Counted from the first letter of the stretch, positions 6,932 through 13,125 are shown. The stretch is 13,315 nucleotides of DNA from Deinococcus sp. (GCA_018260375.1 JAGLBF010000060.1:1-13315); one strand, 5' to 3'. The notes: generated by a model from the sequence alone, not told the origin. Numbers and translations are program-made.

Positions 6932-7522
6932 CTAGTAGACCTTCAAGAGTCTGGGTAAATCTTTAGCAAATTCACCGTTGGCTATACTCCCCCCCCCGTA
7001 TACCCTGCGGTAGTGGCCCTGTTTATCCAGCACCGCTACTTCTTCGCCGTGCAAGATGGTGTTGTTGCTGCTGCGTGTATTCATCACATAAAAACTTTTG
7101 GCGGCTTGCTGGGTTTGGGCCTCTGTACCTGTAAAGCCCCGAAACGACGGATCAAAGCGGTTGAGGTACTGGCGCAGCACAGCGGGCGTGTCGTGCTGCG
7201 GGTCTACACTGACCAGTTGCACCTGCACTTGCTCGCGCTGCTGGGGGGTCAGCGACTGGTACGCGCGGGCCAGTACGCCCAGGGTGATAGGGCAAACATC
7301 AGGGCAGCGGGTAAAGCCGAAGAACACCAGCCGTAGCTGCGGAGCGGGGCCGCCAAAGGTGACTGGCACGCCGTCGTCGCGCCGCAGCACAGGGCCGCTG
7401 ATGGCGGGGGCGGTGTCAATGGTAGTGCCGTACAGCGGTAGCCGCCCGCCCTGATTGCGGTAAAGCAGCAGCCCCGCCAGCACAGCAGCGAGGCACAGCA
7501 AAGCGGCAGTCAGGCCCTTCAT
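6932..7522 (-). CDS. Sco1/SenC-type copper chaperone for cytochrome oxidase
   Basis: Sco proteins deliver copper to the CuA site of cytochrome c oxidase on the outer face of the membrane. The 196-residue protein has an N-terminal membrane anchor (about residues 3-21) and a thioredoxin-fold domain. The copper ligands are present: Cys73 and Cys77 in TRCPDVCP, and His158 in LHGEEVAVLD. The conserved block VSVDPQHDTP is at 105-113. The frame is open to an ATG at 7594, but TACACT at 7530-7535 sits exactly 7 bp before the ATG at 7522, which also puts the hydrophobic anchor at the very N-terminus. A run of nine G (coding strand) at 6989-6997 encodes Gly-Gly-Gly near residue 177. No lipobox is seen. 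No oxidase genes are in the window. Confidence 0.92.
   Translation of the reverse strand: MKGLTAALLCLAAVLAGLLLYRNQGGRLPLYGTTIDTAPAISGPVLRRDDGVPVTFGGPAPQLRLVFFGFTRCPDVCPITLGVLARAYQSLTPQQREQVQVQLVSVDPQHDTPAVLRQYLNRFDPSFRGFTGTEAQTQQAAKSFYVMNTRSSNNTILHGEEVAVLDKQGHYRRVYGGGSIANGEFAKDLPRLLKVY
6989..6997 (-). repeat. G9 homopolymer inside the Sco gene
   Basis: Nine consecutive C on the plus strand, thus nine G in the coding strand, encode three glycines about 20 residues before the C-terminus. Loss or gain of one base would replace the end of the protein. Confidence 0.85.
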
Positions 7523-7529
7523 AGCTCTT

Positions 7530-7535
7530 AGTGTA
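7530..7535 (-). promoter_or_regulatory. Leaderless-type -10 box of the Sco gene, with C8 tract upstream
   Basis: TACACT on the minus strand lies 7 bp before the ATG at 7522. Upstream of it, 7544-7551 is a run of eight C (coding strand), and GGGACA, which matches TTGACA at four of six places, lies at 7557-7562. The gap between the two boxes is 21 bp, four more than ideal, and consists in part of the C8 tract. Confidence 0.5.
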
Positions 7536-7602
7536 GACATGTCGGGGGGGGCGGGGTGTCCCAAGCTGTGCAACCAGAGCGGGGAGATACACAAAACCGT
7601 AT

Positions 7603-7629
7603 AAAAATTTTGATCAGACGCTCGATCAA
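7603..7629 (-). terminator. Probable rho-independent terminator of the lrp-type gene
   Basis: Reading on the minus strand, TTGATC (7629-7624), an 8-base loop and GATCAA (7615-7610) form a perfect 6-bp stem followed by AA and five T (7607-7603). It begins about 20 bp after the stop codon of the Lrp-type gene. The stem is AT-rich, so strength is uncertain. Confidence 0.5.
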
Positions 7630-7647
7630 CCGTGGTTGCGGTACAGC

Positions 7648-8127
7648 CTAAAGCCTCTGTCCTACTGGCAAACTCGTGGTATTTTTCTCCGTCTTGACAA
7701 TAATGGTGCTGTTCGTATTGCGTACCCCCGGTATAGCCGCTAACACGTCGACCAAAAAGCGCTGGTAGGCGTCCAAATTAGGTACACACACCTTGAGTAA
7801 AAAGTCGCTTTCACCCAGGCACAGGTAACATTCCAGCACTTCGGGGCGTTTGCTCATGTGTTCGGCAAAGGTTTGAAAGCCCGGTTTGGTCTGTTTGTCC
7901 AGGCTGACATCCACAAAGACCGTCAGGTCACAGCCCACCTGCCGAGCGTCAAGCAGGGCCACATACCGCTTAATCACACCTTCATCTTCTAGACGGCGTA
8001 CGCGGCGCAAGGTGGGTGCAGGGGTAAGGCCAATTTCGTCGGCGAGCTCGGTGTTGGGGATGCGCCCGTCTTGCTGCAAAATGTCCAGGATTTTCTGGTC
8101 AACGGTGTCCAGTTCTACTTGTGCCAT
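7648..8127 (-). CDS. Lrp/AsnC-family transcriptional regulator
   Basis: A 159-residue leucine-responsive-type regulator. The N-terminal helix-turn-helix domain spans about residues 7-55 (LDTVDQKILDILQQDGRIP, then the recognition helix region TPAPTLRRVRRLEDEGVI). The C-terminal RAM ligand-binding domain spans about 68-145 and contains the GESDFLLKV block that lines the amino-acid site. I choose the ATG at 8127, not 8157: TATAAT lies 6 bp before it, and the ten extra residues are not family-like. It is divergent from alanine dehydrogenase, with about 155 bp between the start codons. In mycobacteria the Lrp-type AldR sits next to ald and controls it with alanine as effector, so a local regulator of ald is the likely role here (inference). 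Confidence 0.93.
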   Translation of the reverse strand: MAQVELDTVDQKILDILQQDGRIPNTELADEIGLTPAPTLRRVRRLEDEGVIKRYVALLDARQVGCDLTVFVDVSLDKQTKPGFQTFAEHMSKRPEVLECYLCLGESDFLLKVCVPNLDAYQRFLVDVLAAIPGVRNTNSTIIVKTEKNTTSLPVGQRL

Positions 8128-8133
8128 TTTTGA

Positions 8134-8139
8134 ATTATA
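8134..8139 (-). promoter_or_regulatory. Leaderless-type -10 box of the lrp-type gene
   Basis: TATAAT on the minus strand, 6 bp before the ATG at 8127. It lies in the shared control region with ald and would be a natural target for autoregulation. Confidence 0.5.
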
Positions 8140-8219
8140 ACAGCAATGATGACGCATTTATATTGCGGAAAATAGCGAGAAGTCGGCCTTAAACGCAATC
8201 CTAAAAGCTCTGTTGCCGC

Positions 8220-8225
8220 TACAAT
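8220..8225 (+). promoter_or_regulatory. Candidate -10 box of ald
   Basis: TACAAT at 8220-8225 would start transcription near 8232 and leave a leader of about 50 nt before the ATG at 8283, in keeping with the Shine-Dalgarno present there. No clear -35 box is visible, which would suit an activator-dependent promoter. Confidence 0.4.
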
Positions 8226-8282
8226 AGTGTGTCTCAAAAAAACAAAACGACAGGCAGCAGCAAGCGGCCCAAAAGGATACCT

Positions 8283-9467
8283 ATGCCCCATACCAATGTC
8301 CAGCCCGACAAGGCCCATATCAGCAATGAACTGCGCAGCATCGGCCTTCCCAAAGAAATCAAGGTCAAAGAAAACCGTGTGGCCCTCACCCCTGCTGATG
8401 TCAGCACGCTGACGGGGCGCGGACATGGCGTGCGCGTCGAAAAAGGTGCGGGGGTGGGCAGTGGCCTGAGCGACCAGGAATACGCCGCCGCAGGGGCCGA
8501 ACTCGTAGATGTGGCGGCGGCTTGGGCCTGCGACATGGTCGTTAAGGTCAAAGAGCCTATGGAGTGCGAGTACCAGTACCTGCGCCCTGACCTGTTGCTC
8601 TTTACCTACCTGCACCTCGCTGCTGACCGCCCGCTCACCGAGGTGCTGCTCGCATCAGGGACTACGGGGGTGGCCTACGAAACCGTGCAGCTTCCCGACG
8701 GCAGCCTGCCATTGCTGACGCCCATGTCTGAGGTAGCGGGTCGCCTGAGCGTACAGGCGGGGGCCTATCACCTGCAACAGCCCCAGGGCGGGCGCGGCAT
8801 TTTGCTGGGGGGCGTACCCGGAGTACTGCCCGGCCAAGTCACCATTATTGGCGGGGGTGTCGTGGGCACCAACGCAGCCAAGATGGCGCTAGGTCTGGGT
8901 GCCCGCGTCACGGTACTGGACGTATCGCACGCACGGCTAAGCTACCTTGACGATATATTTTTTGGGCGCATCAACACCCTGAAAAGCACCGAAGGCAACC
9001 TGCGTGCTCTGCTGCCCTACACCGATTTGCTGGTGGGCGCCGTGCTGATTCCTGGGGCCAAAGCACCCCACCTGGTACGCCACGACATGCTCAAACTGAT
9101 GCAACCGGGCAGCGTCATTGTGGACGTGGCGGTAGACCAGGGTGGCTGCGTAGAAACTATTCACCCCACCACCCACGATGCGCCTACCTACACAGTCGAC
9201 GGGGTCATTCACTACGGCGTTGCCAACATGCCCGGATCTGTACCGCGCACCAGCACCTTTGCACTAACCGCCCAAACGCTGCCCTATATCCTGCAACTTG
9301 CCGAACACGGCCTAGACGCACTGCGGCGCAACCTTGCCCTGCACCGTGGACTAAATACCCACGCGGGCCAACTGACCTTCGCAGGCGTCGCCGAGGCGCT
9401 TGACATCCCCTATGTATCGGCAGAAAGTGCGCTGGGAGCCTGGAAACTGAATTATCCAACTGTCTAA
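8283..9467 (+). CDS. ald: Alanine dehydrogenase
   Basis: Oxidises L-alanine to pyruvate and ammonia with NAD+, reversibly. From ATG 8283 the protein has 394 residues. Catalytic residues known from the Mycobacterium enzyme are present: Lys90 (VKVKEP), His111 (TYLHLA) and Asp285 (VAVDQGG). The NAD-binding glycine motif IIGGGVVG is at 188-195, and GYVANMP-type segment YGVANMPGSVPRTST follows. The core begins at SIGLPKEIK (residue 19), so this protein carries about 18 extra N-terminal residues. The frame is open to GTG 8229, but AAGGA lies 6 bp before the ATG at 8283, one of few good Shine-Dalgarno sequences in the window, so I choose that start. Divergent from an Lrp-type regulator. A 140-bp repeat starts 6 bp after the stop. 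Confidence 0.96.
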   Translation: MPHTNVQPDKAHISNELRSIGLPKEIKVKENRVALTPADVSTLTGRGHGVRVEKGAGVGSGLSDQEYAAAGAELVDVAAAWACDMVVKVKEPMECEYQYLRPDLLLFTYLHLAADRPLTEVLLASGTTGVAYETVQLPDGSLPLLTPMSEVAGRLSVQAGAYHLQQPQGGRGILLGGVPGVLPGQVTIIGGGVVGTNAAKMALGLGARVTVLDVSHARLSYLDDIFFGRINTLKSTEGNLRALLPYTDLLVGAVLIPGAKAPHLVRHDMLKLMQPGSVIVDVAVDQGGCVETIHPTTHDAPTYTVDGVIHYGVANMPGSVPRTSTFALTAQTLPYILQLAEHGLDALRRNLALHRGLNTHAGQLTFAGVAEALDIPYVSAESALGAWKLNYPTV

Positions 9468-9472
9468 ACGTC

Positions 9473-9612
9473 TCATACGGACTGCCGCTAAATTCCACCA
9501 CAGTCGGAAAAGCGCCGCCTGCGGCTCCATACCGCACAGTCCGTATGCTGTTCCCACTCGCATCCGCCCTGATTGATTCGGAAGTACGCCAAATCAATCG
9601 GAATCCGTATCA
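9473..9612 (+). repeat. 140-bp dispersed element, complete copy behind ald
   Basis: Termini TCATACGGACT and AATCCGTATCA form an 11-bp inverted repeat with two mismatches. Inside, CATACGGACTG (9474-9484) and CAGTCCGTATG (9537-9547) are a perfect 11-bp inverted repeat that bounds a 74-base hairpin containing the GCCGC/GCGGC mini-stem. A second hairpin has arms GATTGATT (9571-9578) and AATCAATC (9592-9599). The copy starts 6 bp after the ald stop, where it could also fold at the mRNA end. Its last bases are shared with the next repeat (9610-9694). Confidence 0.92.
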
Positions 9613-9694
9613 TACGGACTGCGCTTCCGTACCGCGAAACCCGTACTTTTCCTTCTCGCATCCGCCTGGATTAGAGCAAGTCGTTTCTGATGTA
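9610..9694 (+). repeat. Second dispersed repeat family, copy fused to the 140-bp element
   Basis: The left half (TCATACGGACTGCGCTTCCG, then ACCGCG, CGTACTTTT) aligns closely with 11640-11690. The right half is diverged and ends near AAGTCGTTTCTGATGTA; the right boundary is approximate. The first three bases are also the last three of the preceding 140-bp element, giving the palindromic junction CCGTATCATACGG at 9605-9617. Confidence 0.7.
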
Positions 9695-9740
9695 ATCGCA
9701 GTCCAACTACCCACCCGTCCAGGCTCAAAACGCCCTTTGC

Positions 9741-9746
9741 TACACT
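9741..9746 (+). promoter_or_regulatory. Leaderless-type -10 box of the P-loop/epimerase operon
   Basis: TACACT followed by 7 bp and ATG 9754, the same arrangement as before cdd and the Sco gene. Confidence 0.6.
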
Positions 9747-9753
9747 GCCCTTC

Positions 9754-10542
9754 ATGACTCCGCACCTGCTCAGCATGCAAGATCTGGCGCTGCCCAGCGA
9801 AACTCTGCAAAACAACTTGGCCCGCTTACCACTCGCCCAACTGCCCTTGTTGGTCATGGTCGGCGTCACTGGTGTGGGCAAAAGCACCACGCTGGCGGCT
9901 TTGCAAGTTCAGCTGCGCGGTGTCTTTACCCTGTTACCTGACCGGCGCGAAATAACTGACGTGGTGATGATTGCGCCGCAAGCGAGCGCACCTGTCATTG
10001 ATCGTCAGCAGCGTTTTGAACTCACCGCCCGCTACCGCCAAGCCCACCCAGGCGGCATGGCGCAGGCTCTGGGCGAGTTGCAACTGCGCGACCTACCCGC
10101 CTTGCCACTGGTGTTTGACGGGCTGCGCGGGCTGGATGAAGTGCGCTACGCCGCCCAAGCCTTTCCCAGTTGGCGCTTTGTGGGCCTGCACGCTCCTGAC
10201 CTGTTGCGGGTACGCCGACTGCTGGGGCGCGCCGACCAGTTTGACACGGTGGCGGGCCAAACGGGGCAGATGCCGCTTCCTGCCCAGCTGAGCAGTATTG
10301 AGGGCGTCAGCGAGGTGTTTAAGCCTAGCCAAATCGCTGAGCTGGCTGCCCTACAGGAAGCGGGTTATACCGCCGCCGACATCGTTTCCAAAACCAAAAT
10401 CGTGGTTAGCGAGCGGCGCCACTACGACCCTGCCGCCACCCGCGACTTTTTGCTCACCCTGCCCTCTGAGCGCTTTTTGGACATTGACAGCGCCTCCATG
10501 ACGCCCGCACAGGTAGCCCAGTTGCTCGAGGCATGGCTGTGA
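9754..10542 (+). CDS. P-loop NTPase of unknown function
   Basis: A 262-residue protein with a Walker A motif GVTGVGKST at residues 37-45 and a Walker B-like strand LPLVFDG at 117-123 followed by LRGLDE. The layout (P-loop near the N-terminus, small size, later segment MPLPAQLSSIEGV and an acidic-basic alternation near the C-terminus) resembles nucleotide or small-molecule kinases rather than AAA+ or ABC ATPases, but I do not recognise the family. The start is ATG 9754 behind TACACT and 7 bp. Its last 10 bases overlap the next gene (ATGGCTGTGA), which points to translational coupling and a shared task with the enolase-superfamily enzyme. The substrate is unknown. Confidence 0.82.
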   Translation: MTPHLLSMQDLALPSETLQNNLARLPLAQLPLLVMVGVTGVGKSTTLAALQVQLRGVFTLLPDRREITDVVMIAPQASAPVIDRQQRFELTARYRQAHPGGMAQALGELQLRDLPALPLVFDGLRGLDEVRYAAQAFPSWRFVGLHAPDLLRVRRLLGRADQFDTVAGQTGQMPLPAQLSSIEGVSEVFKPSQIAELAALQEAGYTAADIVSKTKIVVSERRHYDPAATRDFLLTLPSERFLDIDSASMTPAQVAQLLEAWL

Positions 10543-11624
10543 CGTTGATCGTCCGTGTAGAGACCATTCCCTACCGGCTACCGCTGCACGGCGCGCTGGC
10601 CTGGGGCGCACACAGCCGCCTGAGCGCCGCCGAGCATGTGCTGGTGCGCGTGCACCTGGCAGACGGCACGGTAGGCGAAGCCGAAGCGCCCCCCCGCCCC
10701 ACCATCTACGGCGAGACGGTAGAGAGCATCCGGGCGATACTGGCGCAGCTAGAAACGGGGATGCGCGGGCTGGACGTAAGCGACATAGCCGCACTTGAAC
10801 AGGTGCGCGGTAGCGTGGCCCAAAACCTGACAGCGCGCGGCGCGCTGGATATGGCCCTGTGGGATGCCCGTGCCAAAATGCAAGGCAAACTGCTGTTTGA
10901 TACGCTGCTGGGGCCACAAACCCGCGTCAGGGTATCGTACATTCTGGGCATCAGTGACCCCCAGACCATGCTGAAGGAAGCCCGTCGCGTGGTTGCCAGT
11001 GGTGTGCGCTGCCTGAAGGTCAAAGTGGGGCGCCACCATGCCCACGACCTAGAGGTGATTGCCGCGCTGCGCCGTGAGTTTGCCAAAGAGGGGGTGCAAC
11101 TCTACGCCGACAGCAACGAAACCCTCACACCTGAGCTGGCTCCCGCCGCCCTGCTGGCCATGCGTGAAGCGGGCCTGACCTACGTGGAAGAACCCCTTCC
11201 CGTGCGCCAGTTGCACGCCAGACAGCAGCTCAAGGCCAGCGGACTGCTGCCCATCGTGGCAGACGACTCCTGTTTTACCCTAGGCGACCTAGCGCGTGAG
11301 CTAGAGTTTGACACCTTTGACATTCTGAATATCAAAACGGCCCGCAACGGCTTTAGTGACGGGCTTGCCATGCTGCGCCGCGCTCAGGCTGCAGGCAAAG
11401 GGGTGATGATTGGCTCGCAGGCTTCAACGGGGCTTGGCACGCTCCACGCGGCACTGCTCAGCACCCAAAGCGGCGTCACCGAGCCGTGTGAACTGAGTTT
11501 TGTGCTCAAGGTGCAAAGTGACCTGCTCAGTGCGCCCATTGCCTTTACTGACGGCTGGCTGGATGTTGCGGCCCTGCGCGACCACCACATTGACGAGGAT
11601 AAGCTAGAGCAAGCCCGCTTCTGA
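10533..11624 (+). CDS. Enolase-superfamily enzyme, MLE subgroup (epimerase/racemase-like)
   Basis: A 363-residue member of the muconate-lactonizing/dipeptide-epimerase branch of the enolase superfamily; such enzymes abstract an alpha-proton from a carboxylate bound to Mg2+. An N-terminal capping domain (about 1-125) precedes the TIM barrel. Catalytic residues are visible: Lys162 and Lys164 in LKVKVG, metal ligands Asp193 (YADSNE), Glu219 (VEEPLP) and Asp244 (VADDS), and Lys268 (NIKTARN). The DxD motif of dipeptide epimerases near the last strand is not evident: the region reads EPCELSF, closer to cycloisomerases and N-acylamino-acid racemases. So the usual label dipeptide epimerase is only one option; others are N-succinylamino-acid racemase or cycloisomerase. 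It overlaps the P-loop gene by 10 bp and is probably expressed only from its promoter. Confidence 0.88.
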   Translation: MAVTLIVRVETIPYRLPLHGALAWGAHSRLSAAEHVLVRVHLADGTVGEAEAPPRPTIYGETVESIRAILAQLETGMRGLDVSDIAALEQVRGSVAQNLTARGALDMALWDARAKMQGKLLFDTLLGPQTRVRVSYILGISDPQTMLKEARRVVASGVRCLKVKVGRHHAHDLEVIAALRREFAKEGVQLYADSNETLTPELAPAALLAMREAGLTYVEEPLPVRQLHARQQLKASGLLPIVADDSCFTLGDLARELEFDTFDILNIKTARNGFSDGLAMLRRAQAAGKGVMIGSQASTGLGTLHAALLSTQSGVTEPCELSFVLKVQSDLLSAPIAFTDGWLDVAALRDHHIDEDKLEQARF

Positions 11625-11639
11625 GTAATAGAACGGGAA

Positions 11640-11742
11640 TGATACAGACTGCGCTTCCCTACTGCGTAATCCGTACTTTTTCCTACTTCCGCTGGGCTGT
11701 TTTACGGCCTTGACAACAAAGTTCAAGTCAGAATCCTTGTAG
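11640..11742 (+). repeat. Second dispersed repeat family, most complete copy
   Basis: It starts TGATACAGACTGCGCTTCCC, passes CGTACTTTTTCCTACTTCCG and ends near GTTCAAGTCAGAATCCTTGTA. The left half matches 9610-9660 and the right half matches 6860-6915. The termini resemble those of the 140-bp family, the interior does not. It starts 15 bp after the stop of the enolase-superfamily gene. Confidence 0.75.
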
Positions 11743-11770
11743 GTGGTGGGAAGCACGGGTTCAAAGCCAG

Positions 11771-11910
11771 TCATACGGACTGCCGCTAAATTCCACCACA
11801 GTCGGAAAAGCGCCGCCTGCGGCTCCATACCGCACAGTTCGTATGCTGTTCCCACTCACATCCGCTCGGATTGATTCGGAAGTACGCCAAATCAATCGGA
11901 ATCCGTATCA
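11771..11910 (+). repeat. 140-bp dispersed element with 5-bp flanking duplication
   Basis: A complete copy nearly identical to those at 9473 and 13126 (one change in the inner inverted repeat, CAGTTCGTATG). It is flanked on both sides by GCCAG (11766-11770 and 11911-11915), which looks like a target-site duplication. It ends 24 bp before the -35 box of the tRNA-Thr promoter. Confidence 0.92.
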
Positions 11911-11933
11911 GCCAGTTGCCCAACAAAAGAACA

Positions 11934-11962
11934 TTGACACCTTCTCAGCCAATCTCTATACT
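11934..11962 (+). promoter_or_regulatory. Sigma70-type promoter of tRNA-Thr
   Basis: A perfect TTGACA (11934-11939) and TATACT (11957-11962) are separated by 17 bp. Transcription would start near 11969, about 22 bp before the mature tRNA 5' end. It is the only promoter in the window with both boxes close to consensus. Confidence 0.92.
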
Positions 11963-11990
11963 CCTTGAGCCTGCAGGTCTGCCCGCACAG

Positions 11991-12065
<75 letters not shown>

Positions 12066-12119
12066 AAGTGTTTTATGCGCGTTTTGCGTTCGCACGTTAA
12101 GCAGCATAGGCGCAATCAG

Positions 12120-12154
12120 TCACTCTCCAGGACATTTCCAGGAGGGTGATTTTT
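12120..12154 (+). terminator. Hairpin with T-run behind tRNA-Thr, also covering a Shine-Dalgarno
   Basis: TCACTCTCC (12120-12128) pairs with GGAGGGTGA (12141-12149) with one G-U pair and a 12-base loop; five T follow (12150-12154). As a rho-independent terminator it would end tRNA-Thr transcription. The 3' arm is also an AGGAGG Shine-Dalgarno 9 bases before the ATG at 12155, so the same hairpin may block translation of the small ORF. Confidence 0.75.
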
Positions 12155-12256
12155 ATGCTTCTACCTGAACTGCATGCCATGCACGCCCGCCATCTGATGC
12201 CTTGCGCAGGTCAAACCGAACCACCGAATTGTATCAGTAGGCTATTGATTCCTTGA
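12155..12256 (+). CDS. 33-codon ORF with strong Shine-Dalgarno, possibly a transposase remnant
   Basis: ATG at 12155, TGA at 12254-12256. AGGAGG lies 9 bases upstream, the best ribosome binding site in the window, but it is part of the hairpin at 12120-12149. The peptide begins MLLPELHAMHARHLMP and contains the segment QTEPPNC. The Leu/His-rich beginning is reminiscent of the first residues of IS4-type transposases, and hairpins that hide the start site are common at insertion-sequence ends, so it may be the stub of a deleted element. A real small protein cannot be excluded. The family assignment is a guess from memory. Confidence 0.3.
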   Translation: MLLPELHAMHARHLMPCAGQTEPPNCISRLLIP

Positions 12257-12307
12257 GTGCTGACAAAGGCGACCTAGACACTGCAAACGATGTTCGTTTA
12301 TTACCCA

Positions 12308-12823
12308 TCAGGACTTTGTTTTAAACACTTCCTTGACGGTGGAATCACCTTTGGCCTGTTGTCGACGTGGTTTTTGTGGGCCAAATCCAGCTGCATGTAA
12401 TCGTTCATATCCGCGCCCGAGGTGAATGTCCTTACCCAGCACCTCTTTGACCCACAGTTGAGCTTTCTTGCCATCCCAGACAATACCGTGGTCAAAATCG
12501 TGCTGCACCGCAGCAGTGAATTGCCGCTGTTCCTCTGGAGTCAGTACAGGCGGGGCCCCCTTATTATCGTGACGGCCATCTTTGAGGCCCGCCATGCCCA
12601 AACGCCGGTAGCGGTCAATAATTTTCCGCGCTCCACTTACGGAGTAGTGCGTGAGTTCCAGCGTCTCCACCTCACTCCTGCCTTCCGCAAGTAAGGCCAA
12701 TAACTGGGCACGCCGCTGTTCTACCGCACAGCTGCTGGTCTTGTAGACCGCCCAGAAATCTTCAGCTTGATGCTGAAACGACACTGATGTATATAACCTT
12801 TTCAAGTCTACAGTGTACACCAT
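12308..12823 (-). mobile_element. Orphan IS630-type transposase OrfA (catalytic half missing)
   Basis: The 171-residue product resembles the N-terminal, DNA-binding half of IS630-family transposases: a first helix-turn-helix about residues 35-75 (SSCAVEQRRAQLLALLAEGR, VSGARKIIDRYRR) and a second, winged-helix domain about 90-150 (TPEEQRQFTAAV, VWDGKKAQLWVKEVLG, YERLHAAGF). In intact elements OrfB with the DDE catalytic residues follows, joined by frameshifting. Here the reading frame ends at 12308 and the next 240 bases encode no DDE domain in any frame that I can see. Terminal inverted repeats could not be found. A GTG at codon 14 is an alternative start. It is most likely a truncated, non-functional insertion sequence. 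Confidence 0.75.
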
Positions 12824-12839
12824 TCAACCGGAGAACGTC

Positions 12840-12862
12840 TTATACGGCTTCCGAGTAAATGG
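12840..12862 (+). repeat. Possible left-end fragment of the 140-bp element
   Basis: TTATACGG-CTTCCGAGTAAAT resembles TCATACGGACTGCCGCTAAAT with four changes and a gap. It is short and could be chance, but it lies just upstream of the IS630-type gene. Confidence 0.35.
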
Positions 12863-13125
12863 TGTTGAACACGAGGTAAAAAAGGCCAGTGGGCGTAGCA
12901 AAAAGTAAGCGTTTCGCGGTGGTGCAGGCGGTGTGTACGGGGCTGTGCCAGAGACTATGCCAGAACGAAGCGAAATGCGGCTTACGTCCTCACCGGAATT
13001 GGGCTTTCAAGCGAGGACACTTCAGCAACGTTTCGTATGAGTCTGGGACGTTATTCAGCCCACCAGAGAATTGAGAACGCGCTTGAAGATAGTGTCCCGT
13101 AGTCAAAAGGTCATGCTTCAGGCGT
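12863..13125. other. Region without a recognisable gene
   Basis: About 260 bases between the IS630 remnant and the last repeat. A plus-strand frame is open at 12889-13074, Cys- and Arg-rich, without a Shine-Dalgarno or family resemblance. A 21-codon ORF at 13038-13103 has no support either. Given the neighbours, this may be debris of mobile elements. Confidence 0.5.

Noticed and set aside
8227..8282. Longer N-terminus of alanine dehydrogenase from GTG 8229
   Set aside because: Only 3 bp separate the -10-like TACAAT from this GTG, it lacks a Shine-Dalgarno, and AAGGA supports ATG 8283.
10351..10917. 188-codon minus-strand ORF across the P-loop/enolase overlap
   Set aside because: Arg/Pro-rich shadow frame; both plus-strand genes have intact motifs.
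11604..11855. Similar open frames over the repeats (peptide with CGMEPQAALFRLWW at 3614-3904, 9351-9563, 11604-11855)
   Set aside because: The likeness comes from the 140-bp repeat read in the same orientation. The frames run into unrelated flanks, have no start signals and differ in length, so they are not a protein family.
12285..12299. AAACGA/TCGTTT hairpin behind the IS630 remnant
   Set aside because: No T-run follows on the minus strand and the loop is only three bases; chance palindrome or element end of unknown meaning.
12889..13074. 61-codon plus-strand ORF between the IS630 remnant and the last repeat
   Set aside because: No ribosome binding site, no leaderless promoter box and no recognisable family; at best transposon debris.
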